DNA from: Paramecium octaurelia
Taxonomy: Eukaryota > Ciliophora > Oligohymenophorea > Peniculida > Parameciidae
Length of the DNA stretch: 29,955 bases
Assembly (NCBI GenBank): GCA_905182995.1
Contig: CAJJDP010000188.1
Coordinates: 51,550 to 81,504 of the forward strand
Direction of reading: 5' to 3'
The translations under genes and the position numbers were made by a program. Shown here in pieces: positions 11,461 to 23,495 of this stretch. The notes under the pieces were generated by a model that did no database searches, was not told the origin of the DNA, and was given only the letters and a program-made list of their open reading frames with translations. Position 1 is the first letter of the stretch. Each line of letters begins with the position of its first letter.

Positions 11461-12295
11461 TTTATAGAATTATACGCCTTTAAAATTGAAAAATTAAGCT
11501 TCATTCTAGTTCAATACACTCATATCCACATTATCAAATTCTGGTCCATAATCTTCATTTTACAAAATTTCCATCAACTAAAGAAGTGCCTCTACTCCTT
11601 AGATTCTCAAAATTTATTCTCTCAAATCCACCTTAATTTCGACTAATAAATTGAGTGAATTTATCCAAATTAGATAAATTTCTCATTATGGTTGTCAATT
11701 GTACATAGAATTCCAAAATTAACCCTATCTTGTTATCAAACCCTTTCTAATTTATTCAAATTCTTCCTTTGAGTATTCTTTAAATTAAAGTCAAGTTCAC
11801 TTAGATTTTTGAGAAGATCATTAACAAACTTCAACATAGATTATGCTTAATTGCTCTACTAGGTAGATATTAAAATAATCTGTTATCATGTCTTACCAGA
11901 GCCTTTCCAATATCTCATCAAACGTCAATATTGTTAATCTAAATCAATATTTCATACAAATCTTCCTTTTTGATATAAGCTTGTACGATTTCTTGTTCTC
12001 CCTCTTTTACCTGTAACACTTTTGTTTCTAATTTCTAATGTTGTTGAATCTCATTCACTTAATGAATGATAATGTCTTCCAACTTAAGTTTTATTTTGAA
12101 AGGGTTCGTTTATGGTATTTGTTCATGAATTAGTTACACTGGCTCTGTTGGTTACAAACGTAAATATTCAAAAGAAGCAATGGCATCATTGATTGTAATG
12201 TAGGATTTCTATATAAATATGGAGTACATTTTATACTTCTAGCTATTGATCCAAATCATGAAGACAAATTTAACTTGCCCTTACACTCTTAGTAC
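11461..12295 (-). pseudogene. Pseudogene of a WD40/pentapeptide family member, N-terminal part only
   Basis: Minus-strand similarity to the N-terminal half of the intact gene at 13097-17857. Matching blocks in order are a Gln-rich coiled region (EIQQHQKLETKVLQVKEGEQ), DLYEILIQINNID, EFYVQLTTI, NSLNLLVEIKVDLRE, then NFENLRSRGTSLVDGNFVK and EFDNVDM. The reading frame is broken repeatedly by small lesions. Relative to the intact gene I infer one-base losses near 11668, 11684 and 11611, a TGA in place of the Cys codon in [10 protein letters not shown], and a two-base loss just after it. Similarity stops at about 11461, after the pentapeptide repeats, so no WD40 unit follows. The upstream part (to about 12295, including YITINDAIASFEYL) has no counterpart in the intact gene, so this derives from a different subfamily with a longer N terminus. 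Confidence 0.8.
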
Positions 12296-12618
12296 CCTAG
12301 CATATTTGTAAAAAGAAAATATCAAATAATAAAAATGGAAAGTGTGAGTTTCTTTTACTTTTTGAAAAATATTATTATTAAAATAGTAATAACTGTAAAT
12401 AAATCTTCATAAATCATGAATTGTGATTTTTTAGTATTTGAGCAAATGAAAAAAAGGCAATATCATATGTGAAATAATATAGTTAATAGAGTAAAATTGT
12501 GTAGCTTTAATTGAAATACCTTCTAGCATGAAAAAGATATGTAAGATATTTGTAGATAACTACTCTTGATTACTTGCCTTACTACTCTAATTATGCCTTA
12601 GGAAAAGAACCCATATTT

Positions 12619-12849
12619 TCAACCATCATGAATCTAATTTGTGACTTTGGGCAAGTGTGCTAAAATGTGCTTCTATAGGGCTGAAAATAGTTCTGAAGTG
12701 AACTCATCATTCTCTTTCAGCTCACTAATTTATAGCCTCTTACTCTCCTCCTTGTAAAACGTAAAACTAATTAATTAATTTTTCATCTCTTACTATCCAA
12801 ACTCCAATTTGAGTTACAAACTTTATCCTAAATACCGCAATAAACTCAT
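12619..12849 (-). CDS. Hypothetical 76-residue open frame or gene fragment
   Basis: Minus-strand ATG at 12849 (frame open from about 12957) to TGA 12619-12621, ciliate code. The sequence looks protein-like and helical, for example YKEESKRLQISELKEND followed by EFTSELFSALQKHILAHL. It contains charged heptad-like spacing and few rare residues. It lies between the WD40 pseudogene and the intact WD40 gene, all on the same strand. It could be another remnant. No domain was recognised, and a second short open piece follows it in another phase (ATG at 12614). Confidence 0.28.
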
Positions 12850-13096
12850 TTTAAAACAAACACAAAAAGCATCATCAATTTTTTTTTGACCATTTGTTAT
12901 TTTTTACAAGGGGTAAAAAGAGGCGAGAGAAGTAATAAAATTATTTGACCTTGTTCAAAAAATTAAAAATTATGCTTTAATGATAATGGATTATTGTATT
13001 ATATAATTCTTAATAATAATCAATTTTCATTGTCTTTATAACCTAAATAGGTTTTCTAAAATATAACTTCCTTTGGATATGAATAATGATTTTAGA

Positions 13097-16000
13097 TCAA
13101 CTCTTTGTTAAGTTACAAATTCTGCTTTAAAAATAAGAGCTCCTTACGTTTATAATACTAGCTACTTTGAGATCAGAAGGAGAGTATTAAAAGAGGAAGC
13201 TTAATTATAATGAATAAATACCATTCTCAATGGTACTGTTTATGAGAGGTTAAAAATATGTAAGAATGTCTTTTTAACGATTTTCTGAAGATAAGATTGA
13301 TGATCCAATTAAAACATCCCATAAACTGATAGACTCCCCATAACCACCAGATGCTAATGTAATACCATCAGGAGAGAAATTGACTTAATAAACGTAACCT
13401 GAATAATTATCAAATTGTGTTTTTTATTATCCTGTCCTAACATCCCATAAACGGATAGACTTATCAAAACTACCAGATGCTAACGTAGTACCATCAGGAG
13501 AGAAATTAACTGTAAAAACATAACTTTAATGACCATCTAATTATGCTTTTTATTATCCAGTCTTAACATCCCATAAACGGATAGACTTATCATAACTACC
13601 AGAAGCTAATATAGTACCATCAGGAGAGAAATTGACTGACCATACAGCTCCTAAATGACCATCTAATTTGGTTTTTTATTATCCTGTTTTAACATCCCAT
13701 AAACGTATAGACTAATCATAACTACCAGATGCTAATGTAGCACCATCCGGAGAGAAATTGACAGATAATATTCCATTTTCATGACCTTCTAATTTTGCTT
13801 TTTATTTTCCTGTCTTAACATCCCAAAATCGTATAGACTAATCATAACTACCAGATGCCAATGTAGTACCATCAAAAGAGAAATTGACCGAAGTAACAAC
13901 TGATGAATGACCATATAATTTGGCCTTTTATTATTCTGTCTTAACATCCCATAAACATATAGACTAATCATAACTACCAGATGCTAATATAGTACCATCA
14001 GGAGAGAAATTGACTGAAGAAACATAACTAGAATGACCAGATAATTTTGCTTTTTATTATCCTGTCTTGACATTCCATAATCTGATAGATATATCTGTAC
14101 TACCAGATGCTAATGTACCACCATCAGGAGAGAAATTGACTGAAAAAACACCTGATTAATGACCATCGAATAAGGCCTTTTTTTATCCTTTCCTAACACC
14201 CCATAAACGGATAGACTAATCGTGACTACCAGATGCTAATGTAGTACCATCAGGAGAGAAATTGACTGAATAAACATAACCTGAATGGCTTTCTAATTAT
14301 GTTTTTTATACTCCTGTCTTAACATCCCATAAACGGATAGATTAATCATAACTACCAGATGCTAATGTAGTGCCATCAGAAGAGAACTTGACTGACATGA
14401 CGTAATCTGAATGACCGATAAATCTGGCTTTCTCGTATCCTGTCTTGACATTCCATAATTTGATAGAGTTATCTGAACTACCAGATGCTAATGTAGCACC
14501 ATCAGGAGAGAAATTGACTGACTATACAGCTTCTGAATGACCATCTATTTTGACTTTTTAATATCCTGTTTTAACATCCCATAAACGGATAGACTTATCA
14601 TAACTACCAGATGCTAATAAAGTACCATCAGGAGAGAAATTGACTGACCATACAGCTCCTAAATGACCATCTAATTAGGCTTTTTATTATCCTGTCCTAA
14701 CATCCCATAAACGGATCGACTTATCAAAACTACCAGATGCTAATGTCGTACCTTCAGGAGAGAAATTGACTGATATGATTCCATTTTCATGACCATCTAA
14801 TTTGGCTTTTTATGATCCTGTCTTAACATCCCATAAGCGGATAGACTAATCATAACTTCCAGATGCTATTGTAGTACCATCAGGAGAAAAATTAACTGAA
14901 TAAACAGTTTCAGAATGTCCATCTAATTTGGTTTTTTATTATCCTGTTTTAACATCCCATAAACGTATAGACTAATCATAACTACCAGATGCTAATGTAG
15001 CACCATCCGGAGAGAAATTGACAGATAATATTCCATTTTCATGACCTTCTAATTTTGCTTTTTATTTTCCTGTCTTAACATCCCAAAATCGTATAGACTA
15101 ATCATAACTACCAGATGCCAATGTAGTACCATCAAAAGAGAAATTGACCGAAGTAACAACTGATGAATGACCATATAATTTGGCCTTTTATTATTCTGTC
15201 TTAACATCCCATAAACATATAGACTAATCATAACTACCAGATGCTAATATAGTACCATCAGGAGAGAAATTGACTGAAGAAACATAACTAGAATGACCAG
15301 ATAATTTTGCTTTTTATTATCCTGTCTTGACATTCCATAATCTGATAGATATATCTGTACTACCAGATGCTAATGTACCACCATCAGGAGAGAAATTGAC
15401 TGAAAAAACACCTGATTAATGACCATCGAATAAGGCCTTTTTTTATCCTTTCCTAACACCCCATAAACGGATAGACTAATCGTGACTACCAGATGCTAAT
15501 GTAGTACCATCAGGAGAGAAATTGACTGAATAAACATAACCTGAATGGCTTTCTAATTATGTTTTTTATACTCCTGTCTTAACATCCCATAAACGGATAG
15601 ATTAATCATAACTACCAGATGCTAATGTAGTGCCATCAGAAGAGAACTTGACTGACATGACGTAATCTGAATGACCGATAAATCTGGCTTTCTCGTATCC
15701 TGTCTTGACATTCCATAATTTGATAGAGTTATCTGAACTACCAGATGCTAATGTAGCACCATCAGGAGAGAAATTGACTGACTATACAGCTTCTGAATGA
15801 CCATCTATTTTGACTTTTTAATATCCTGTTTTAACATCCCATAAACGGATAGACTTATCATAACTACCAGATGCTAATAAAGTACCATCAGGAGAGAAAT
15901 TGACTGACCATACAGCTCCTAAATGACCATCTAATTAGGCTTTTTATTATCCTGTCCTAACATCCCATAAACGGATCGACTTATCAAAACTACCAGATGC

Positions 16001-17857
16001 TAATGTCGTACCTTCAGGAGAGAAATTGACTGATATGATTCCATTTTCATGACCATCTAATTTGGCTTTTTATGATCCTGTCTTAACATCCCATAAGCGG
16101 ATAGACTAATCATAACTTCCAGATGCTATTGTAGTACCATCAGGAGAAAAATTAACTGAATAAACAGTTTCAGAATGTCCATCTAATTTGGTTTTTTATT
16201 ATCCTGTTTTAACATCCCATAAACGGATAGACTTATCATAACTACCAGATGCTAATATAGTACCATCAGGAGAGAAATCGACTGACCATACTGCTCCTGA
16301 ATGACCATCTACTTCAGCTTTTTATTATACTGTCTTAACATCCCATAAACGGATCGACTTATCATAACTACCAGATGCTAATTTAGTACCATCAGGAGAG
16401 AAATTGACTGACCATACAGATCCTAAATGACCATCTAATTAGGCTTTTTATTATCCTGTCCTAACATCCCATAAACGGATCGACTTATCAAAACTACCAG
16501 ATGCTAATGTCGTACCTTCAGGAGAGAAATTGACTGATATGATTCCCTTTTCATGACCATCTAATTTTGCTTTTTATAATCCTGTCTTAACATCCCATAA
16601 ACGGATCGACCAATCGAGACTACCAGATGCTAATGTAGTACCATCAGGAGAGTAACAAATTGAATCAACTGCTGATGAATGACCATCTAATTTTGCTTTT
16701 GATTATCCTGTCTTAACATCCCATAAACGTATAGACCAATCCTTACTACCAGATGCTAATGTAGTACCATCAGGAGAGTAACAAATTGAATTAACTTCCC
16801 TTTAATGACCATCTAATTTGGCTTATTATTCTCTTGTCTTAACATCCCATAAATGGATCGACTAATCCTAACTACCAGATGCTAATTTAGTACCATCAGG
16901 AGAGAAATTGACTGAAGAAACATAACTAGAATGACCAATTAATTTAGATATTTATTTTCCTGTATTCATATTCCATAAATACACAAATATTCCGGAACTA
17001 AAAGCTAATATAGTATTATTAGGTGAGAAGCTTAATGATGATAGTTCTCTCTCTCCTCTGATTATGTACTTTATTTTCCTTGTTTTCACATTCAAAAAAT
17101 GAATGGATATATTTTCGCTGCAAGAAGCTAATAGCTAGCTATCTGGAGAAAAGCAAACTTACATGACCTTATAGCTATGACAATTCAACTTAATTCCCTC
17201 ATTTATGCTTAAGCCCCTCCACTTACAATTAAATAATTAGGCTTAATTCAAATTAACTCCACTAATAATGACATTATCAAATTCAGATCCACTTAAGTTG
17301 CAGCTTACCAATTTAGCTCCAATTAAGGAAGTATTTCTAATTCTTATATTCTTAAAAGATGATTCCTTCAAATCAACTTTCATTTTAACTAATAAATGAA
17401 GAGAATTTGATCCGCACTTAATGTACCTCTCATCTAAGGCAGTAAGATGGACTAAAAATTTTAGAAATTCAATGATGATCATATTATTTGATATATTTGT
17501 GATCAGATCATCTTTCAATGTTTTGTATTCCTCTTCAGAGTAATTTTCTTTATTAAAATCATGATTTTTTATTTTTTAAAGAACATTAGTAATTTTCCTT
17601 ATTTAATTTCTCCCACATTCTTTCTCTATTTATTAAATATTTTCTGTATGTTATAAATATTATGCCTCTATCTTTTACTTGTTTATTAAAAGAAATTTAG
17701 AAGAGTCTTGAATCTGTTCTTTTTTCAACATTGCAAAAAGGAAGGCGAAAATTTATTAATCACAATTTTTTAATGTAGCCAAGACCTCATACAAATCATC
17801 ATCTGTTTCTTATATTTATAATTAGCATGGATTTTGAATGAACCTGCAATTTCCCAT
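13097..17857 (-). CDS. Large WD40-repeat protein with pentapeptide-repeat region and MGNC N terminus
   Basis: An intact, intronless frame of 1,586 codons in ciliate code (TAA/TAG = Gln), ATG at 17857-17855, TGA at 13099-13097. No in-frame TGA was found, and the 126-bp phase holds throughout. Residues 1-10 ([10 protein letters not shown]) carry Gly2 and Cys4, a possible myristoylation/palmitoylation signal. Residues about 20-158 are helical ([29 protein letters not shown]). Residues about 159-214 hold pentapeptide-like repeats ([19 protein letters not shown]). Two divergent WD40 units (about 220-308) precede 29 regular 42-residue units with [11 protein letters not shown] and [18 protein letters not shown], to about 1514. 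A 72-residue tail follows. By family knowledge, WD40 units form beta-propellers that scaffold protein complexes; 31 blades would need several propellers. The partner and pathway are unknown. The architecture matches a Paramecium family I recall, so the class is firm but no function is assignable. Confidence 0.93.
13659..14918 (-). repeat. 1,260-bp segmental duplicate, copy nearer the gene's 3' end
   Basis: This block is identical, base for base as read here, to 14919-16178. The offset is 1,260 bp, exactly ten WD40 units, so the frame is kept. Perfect identity at this offset extends from 13659 to 14965 (1,307 bp), ending at a T/G difference (14966 versus 16226). Confidence 0.95.
14919..16178 (-). 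repeat. 1,260-bp segmental duplicate, copy nearer the gene's 5' end
   Basis: Partner of 13659-14918 and directly adjacent to it. Residues about 560-979 of the protein equal residues about 980-1400. It could be a real recent duplication by unequal exchange, or an assembly expansion of a collapsed array. The sequence alone does not separate the two. Confidence 0.95.
16421..16546 (-). repeat. Extra exact copy of one 126-bp WD40 unit
   Basis: Identical over exactly 126 bp to 14657-14782 (offset 1,764 bp = 14 units), and hence also to 15917-16042. The flanking bases differ on both sides (14656 C versus 16420 A; 14783 A versus 16547 C). The match thus spans just one unit, as expected for gene conversion or a single-unit copy within the array. 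Confidence 0.85.
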
Positions 17858-18444
17858 TAAAGAAAATAAAATTAATATTAATTTCTATTACTTGTTTTGA
17901 GTTTTATACTAAAAATCAAAAAAGTTCATTGCACATTTTTTATAAGCAAGAAAGTAAATTTTATAAGTTTAGGCGAATAAGTAAATTATGATAGTGATAA
18001 CTTACATAAACTTTTGTAAAGCTTTGTTAATAACACCCCCCAATCAACAAGGTCTCTCCATAAAAATATCAATATCATAGATCTTTTAAATTACAAATTT
18101 AATTTAAAGAAAAATCAATTATTTCTTTTTACTAAGAGTTATCTCATGTTCCAAGCATATTAATTACGTTTTAGGATACAAATAGCATGATCATACAAAG
18201 AACTGGAATCACATGCATGCGAAGGCTACTAATTACAGTCCTTATAGAAAAATCTTCTTGGCGAAGTTAAAATTCCAGGCAGCTACTCAGGCAGACCTCC
18301 ATTCCTAAATACCCTTTTTTGTTCTAGCTAACTATAAAAATTTAACCCCAAATAAAAGGGTTTTTTATTGTGCTCGCTATTTAGGTAAAATTTGCAAATG
18401 GTTTTAGATATTTTATACATTGTATTTATATTAAATTTATGTTT
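17858..18444. other. Upstream region of the WD40 gene; no gene seen
   Basis: AT-rich 5' flank of the minus-strand WD40 gene. No defined promoter element can be named: TATA-like strings are everywhere at this composition. It contains a C-run at about 18035 and a modestly GC-richer patch at 18260-18305 before the GC-rich tract. No frame with a convincing start. Confidence 0.4.
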
Positions 18445-18710
18445 GCCCAATCTTCAACCGTAGACCTCCGTCCTGCAGTTGCGGTGTGAACGCCTCATGT
18501 TTTGCTTGAGTCTTTCTGCCTATTGCTAGACTAGAAGGCCACTGGATTAGAAGCTACCCTAGATAGTCCATCGCGGAAGCCCAATTAATTTGCTGACTCG
18601 TTTTGCCTGTTGCTAGGGTGCTGACCTGAATCTTCTAGCCTTTCCTTTCCGTTCAAGCCGTTAAGCGGGTTATATTACGAAGGGCCTTCTAGTTTCTTGC
18701 TTGATTTCAG
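18445..18710. other. GC-rich structured tract, possible noncoding RNA or mobile-element piece
   Basis: An island of about half G+C (88 of 180 bases at 18481-18660) in DNA otherwise near one quarter. It holds nested inverted repeats. The outer pair is ACTAGAAGGCC (18530-18540) with GGCCTTCTAGT (18683-18693), a perfect 11-bp match. The inner pair is AGCTACCCTAG (18552-18562) with CTAGGGTGCT (18613-18622), matched but for one extra T. A direct repeat also occurs, TGCCTATTGCTAG (18518-18530) and TGCCTGTTGCTAG (18605-18617), 12 of 13 alike. No long frame is evident. It may be a structural RNA gene, an insertion of organellar or foreign DNA, or a transposon end. No known RNA signature (tRNA boxes, snRNA, SRP or rRNA motifs) was recognised. 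Confidence 0.55.
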
Positions 18711-21700
18711 GAGATAAAAGCTTGCATCAAAACCAGGGTTAATTTGTTTCCAAATAAAAATGGATAGAGAATGATGAAAGGATGAAAAAGAGGGGTGTAA
18801 ACTATGTAGAATAAAGAGATTTTAGATAGAGATAAAATAGGATTTAATCAGTTAATTAACGCGAGGGCACGATATAAATTGTTGTTTCAATTGTCAGATT
18901 AATTGAGTTTTTAGGACTGTTTTTGGAGTTATTTTTGCTATTTTTCAGTAAATTTAGTTAGTTACAGAGAGCGAAACGAGGTGCGATCTTCATAGTAGTT
19001 TCAATAGTCAAGTATCTATAGATATTAATTATTTACGTATATTTTAATAGTTTATATAATATCAAATTTTAATAGGACTTAAAAAATTAGGTATGGATTT
19101 TTTTTGGGATGGCAGAAAAACGTAACGGCTAAAAAACAATAGAATAGTTGTAAATAATGTAATTCTAATTTTGAAAGGGAAAAGGAATATTAAATTTTGA
19201 AAATTGTAAAAATAGATGTTGAAAGAAATTTAGAAGTGATATTTTTTAAATTGTAATCATTTTTTTTTTAGTTATAAGAACTTCGAGTTGTATATTATCA
19301 TAATTGGTGATTGAAATCTTAGCAATCAGCCCTCAATTAAATGAAATAATTACGAATTACCGATTTGATTAAATTGAGCTTCTAAACCCATTTAATCCCC
19401 AGCATTAGCTGCTGCCAAAGCTAATACTTGTAAGAGTTTATTAATTTTCATTATGTGCTAAGGTACAATTTGGAGTTTTAAAACTTGAACTTCTTTGAAA
19501 GTATCGTGAGTCCTAATGCCTTCTCAAATAAAGTGCTAGTGCTGTTAGATTCTTGGCACAACTAATGCTATACTATCTGATATTTTTAGTGCTGTTCAGA
19601 ATGTATATTCAACTCTGATTACTAATAACATGTATCTATTATATATGTTTTATTTTGGCAGCGAATTTTATTTTTATTTTAATGGATTCTATAAAATATT
19701 CCTCCAGCTTTAATCTTATTGCAGGAAGTTCAAATTTATTAGTTGACGGAAGATTTTGAAGGAGCATCCAACAATGCAATTTGTTGAAAAAGCTTGATCA
19801 CATTTTTAAATATTGAATGAAAGTATCTAGTGTTTAGAATCTGTTTTTCAAATTTGGCTCTAGCAATGAAGTTGATTGATAAAAAATATTTAAAACTCCA
19901 AGTAGCATTAGCAGTCATTAAATCATGCAATAGGAAAGTTATTAGTAGCCTGATCCAGAAATAGCTATATGGCTGGATTGTGTAATTAGATGGAATGTTT
20001 AGGCATTCTTTAATATCATTTCATACAAAAGATTCATTTGCTGGTAGCATTATGCAACTTATAGGCTATAGAGTTTTCATCCAAATATACACTATTAGGT
20101 AAGTGTAACGTGCATATCTATGGTTAAATTTACGCCTTTTTTAAGTTTACCAGAGATATTATGTAGATAATTTGATTTTGGTAACGGTTCGGTGCTGCTT
20201 GCATTGATTATATAAGTAAATGAACAATATACTTTAATCTTACATATGAAGATATTTCTTTTAATCACTCTTGAAGTTAAGGTTGCCTTCTGTTGAATTT
20301 TTATGATATAGTAACTGATTCTATTTGCAGCTGTTAACCATTAGAAGTGCCTTGCAATTGGTGAATACACAACTCCCTTCTTAACAGATTAATTTTACTT
20401 TATGTTTGACTTCTTATCTGTTTTAAATAAGTATACTACATATTATACTTTTATTGGTTTTTGTTTCAAATATTAAATATTTGCCTTCCATTATGCATTT
20501 ATTCCCTTTAGCAGTTGTAACTAAACTTGTAATATACATAATAATTGCTATGCATATATTTAATGGCAAAAAAATAAAAATTTACACCTATGTTGCATTT
20601 ATAAAAATAACTACCTCATCCTAAACTTCAACTTTAAATTGTGAGATTTGCTTCGCTTCAAACAATAGTCATAGCAGAAATTCCAACCTTGTTGTTCTCC
20701 TTTATATTATATCTTTGGAAAGAATGCTCAGCATATCTTAGCTTAACTATCTTATTAATATTAATGCTACTGTTAATTACACACAATGATTTCACAACAC
20801 TGATATAGTATTCTTACCAATATTCGTAGGCATTATCCTTTAACTCTTAATTTGAAGTAGTATTCTGACACATTTACAATTCGAGCTCTTAACGACAATT
20901 GCTTGATGCATGTGTATCTTAAATCTGATATTCGTGCAAAATCCATAAGTATAATTAGATTAAGAATAAGATCTTAAATACGTTATTTAAAATTATACTA
21001 TAATTCAACAATTAGATTCTACTTTTTACCAGTGCCAAATAATTCCTCAACATATTATTTAGGACGACTTATTTTTTACATTTTAGGCTCCTATTTATCA
21101 TCTCTTTTATGCGGCCGTGTTTCTTGTTATCAAAGATAGCTCTCAAACTAAGACATTAATTCAAACATACATTTTCAAAGGGTGGGACTTGCACTTGGTA
21201 AAATATTAGAACCGTTCTTCATAGTTTTAAATATGGCTTAAGTCTTAACTAATCACAAATTTTACACTCACCTCGTTTCCTTGATTGTAATTCACTTTTC
21301 GTAAAATCCAATATATAAGGAGATATATGATGATTTTATAATCTAGGACATCACTTTCTTGGATTTAAACACATCCTAAATAAGTTTAATGCGTAGCCAT
21401 AGCTTGGATATTTTTTTCTTGAAATCACAACAATGATCCTACTCAAAGCACTGAATTTATAGATCTTTAAGATCACCTAATAAGATAAATGCTAATAAAT
21501 TATGAGCTTAATGTGCTTGGACTGGATCTATTATAAAATGGAAAACATTGCCTTACCATCTCTGCTTTATTTTAACTTTAGATTCCTTTAACTTGCACAG
21601 CTTATTCAAAAGAAGTATAGTCATCTTATGTAATAACCTTACTTTCTTTTTTACCACTTGTAGAAAACTTTTTTCCATTTGATAGTGTTTAGGAAAATTA

Positions 21701-23495
21701 CATTTTCATCCATGAATTAAATTGTGTAATATATATTCTTTGTGCATCACCACTACTTGTTAAATTATAATGCCTATTGCTAACTCATCCCCAATAATAG
21801 GTTATTTATTTTTATCTTCACATTTCAATAAGATATAATCATTTGATGAATTGCACAAGTTGGTAATCAAAATTGATCCGATTTATTGTGTTGGACCGTA
21901 CCTTCATAGAACTCCATCTATTTCTAACTCACATTTCATATAATTATTAAGTTTTAACTCATAAGTTAAAGGTCATATACAATAGTGACATCTTTCTGCC
22001 CCTGCTATGAGTGTTTTACAATATTGCATGGTATCAATATAACATGCTTCCTTTATAACTGTTAAGGAGTTCTTATAAATGCCCAAACACCAATAGTTAT
22101 TAATAACTATATAATAACCTTTGTCACTATCTATTTGGTAGATGCTTAAAATCATGCAGAATACAGTCAAATTTGCGTTTTAAATAGATATTGTGATTGA
22201 GGTAAATTACTTATGTCGAAGTGATTTCAGAGCATGTTAAAACTTCTTATTTAAATTACATTTCGAATTGTTTAAGTATTGTGCTAATCACTTATTAAAA
22301 TGCAAATTTAAGTTTGGATCTTGTGCAACCATTTTTCTCTAGCTAAGTCCTTCAATAAAATGGATGATCAAAACTCTTATATAACTTGAACATTTAGGTA
22401 TTCTCTCCAGATTATAAGTTGCAGATAGTATTCTAACTCATTAGCAACTTTTGGTTGTTATATAATATTTGAAAAAATATTTGATTTCACCTTCAACTAA
22501 TCTACTAATTATCACATACACATAATCTGGAATTCTGTGTTGAACCCATGATATATTTCATCTATTTAGTTTATTTGAATTCTATATGTGGAGTGATGTT
22601 TGCGCTTTCTTAGAATGGCTATGCTACTTGCACACAGTATATAGGTATCTAAAGTCTAGTCTTTCAGATATTATCTAATAATTGCTTTAATGTGACAAAT
22701 CACTGCATTATCTAATAAACGCAGTAGGTCATCAAAAATAATGACCATACTTTAATAATAAAATACTTGCATGTATAAGTTCACCCTGAGTATTATAATC
22801 TTATAATAATAATGATAGTTGCTGAAAAATAAGTTTGTGCAGAAGATGTATGCATTATAAAATATCAAAAATCCAAACTCATTTCGTTTGTTTAAATTAA
22901 TATCGAATTATTATTATTTTATTTTGATTATTAGACTATAAATCTAAAAGTATATTGAATATCTTTGCTTGTTCGAAAAGGGAGAATAAAAAATACAAAA
23001 AATTCAACCTCCAAATAAATCAATTTAATTCTTCCAAGATTTCTTAAATATTATCTATTTCTGAACAAATATCCTCTATATGTAGAGAGTCATCTACATA
23101 TTCCTTAGGAGCCTTTCCTAAACTGTATGATATCCTACAAGACTTTATAAACAACTTCGCTCTAGTTCTAAATAATTAACAAAAAGATTACAGATTTTTC
23201 TTTTAAGAGTAAATGTCCTTTTGCTAAAAATATGACTGAAGCTGTTACTTGAAGAATCGTAATAGTAATATTGGTGTTCAAAATCAAATGAAATATTTAA
23301 TTATATCTTCTAAAATTCGATTCTGTTAAAGTCAAGCCTTAAATTGAGCAAAAAAATCTTTATAATCTTCAGTTTTTAATTTGGCACCATCTTCATATTT
23401 TCTATTTAGAATCCACTTAAAAATATAACGTAAAATCTTTTTATGTTTTTGCAATCAGGTATCATTCATATCCTCCTTGACTACGTGGCAAAACT
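18711..23495. other. Long stretch without a recognisable gene
   Basis: AT-rich. At 21973-22230 on the minus strand a ciliate-code frame without internal TGA reads into a Cys-containing end (CYIDTMQYCKTLIAGAERCH, TGA at 21973-21975), reminiscent of Cys-spaced surface proteins but too short to assign. Some other frames reach 60-80 codons. Nothing else (RNA gene, large repeat, known motif) was seen over almost 4.8 kb, which is long for ciliate somatic DNA. Confidence 0.4.

Larger units (their letters stand above)
13300..17190 (-). repeat. Tandem array of about 31 WD40-coding units, 126 bp each
   Basis: The hallmark stretch encoding SPDG recurs every 126 bp from about 13366 to about 16894 (29 positions), with two diverged units further upstream at about 17019 and 17142. 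Most regular units are nearly identical at DNA level, including synonymous positions. That points to recent unit duplication or gene conversion rather than protein-level constraint alone. The first two units in translation order are the most diverged, as expected if expansion happened in the C-terminal part. Confidence 0.93.

Noticed and set aside
13789..13971. Standard-code 60-residue frame ([15 protein letters not shown]...), repeated at 15049-15231
   Set aside because: It is a shadow of the WD40 array in another phase; its repetition only reflects the 1,260-bp duplication.
13300..17190. CRISPR-like array because of regular repeats
   Set aside because: The period is 126 bp with the whole unit conserved, no spacer structure, and every unit translates as a WD40 blade.
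17243..17518. A separate 91-residue protein ending at 17243
   Set aside because: It is in the true frame of the WD40 gene. It appears to end only because a TAA (Gln in the ciliate code) is taken as stop; the frame runs on both ways.
19739..19930. Minus-strand 63-residue frame
   Set aside because: No motif, no context, and length within random expectation.
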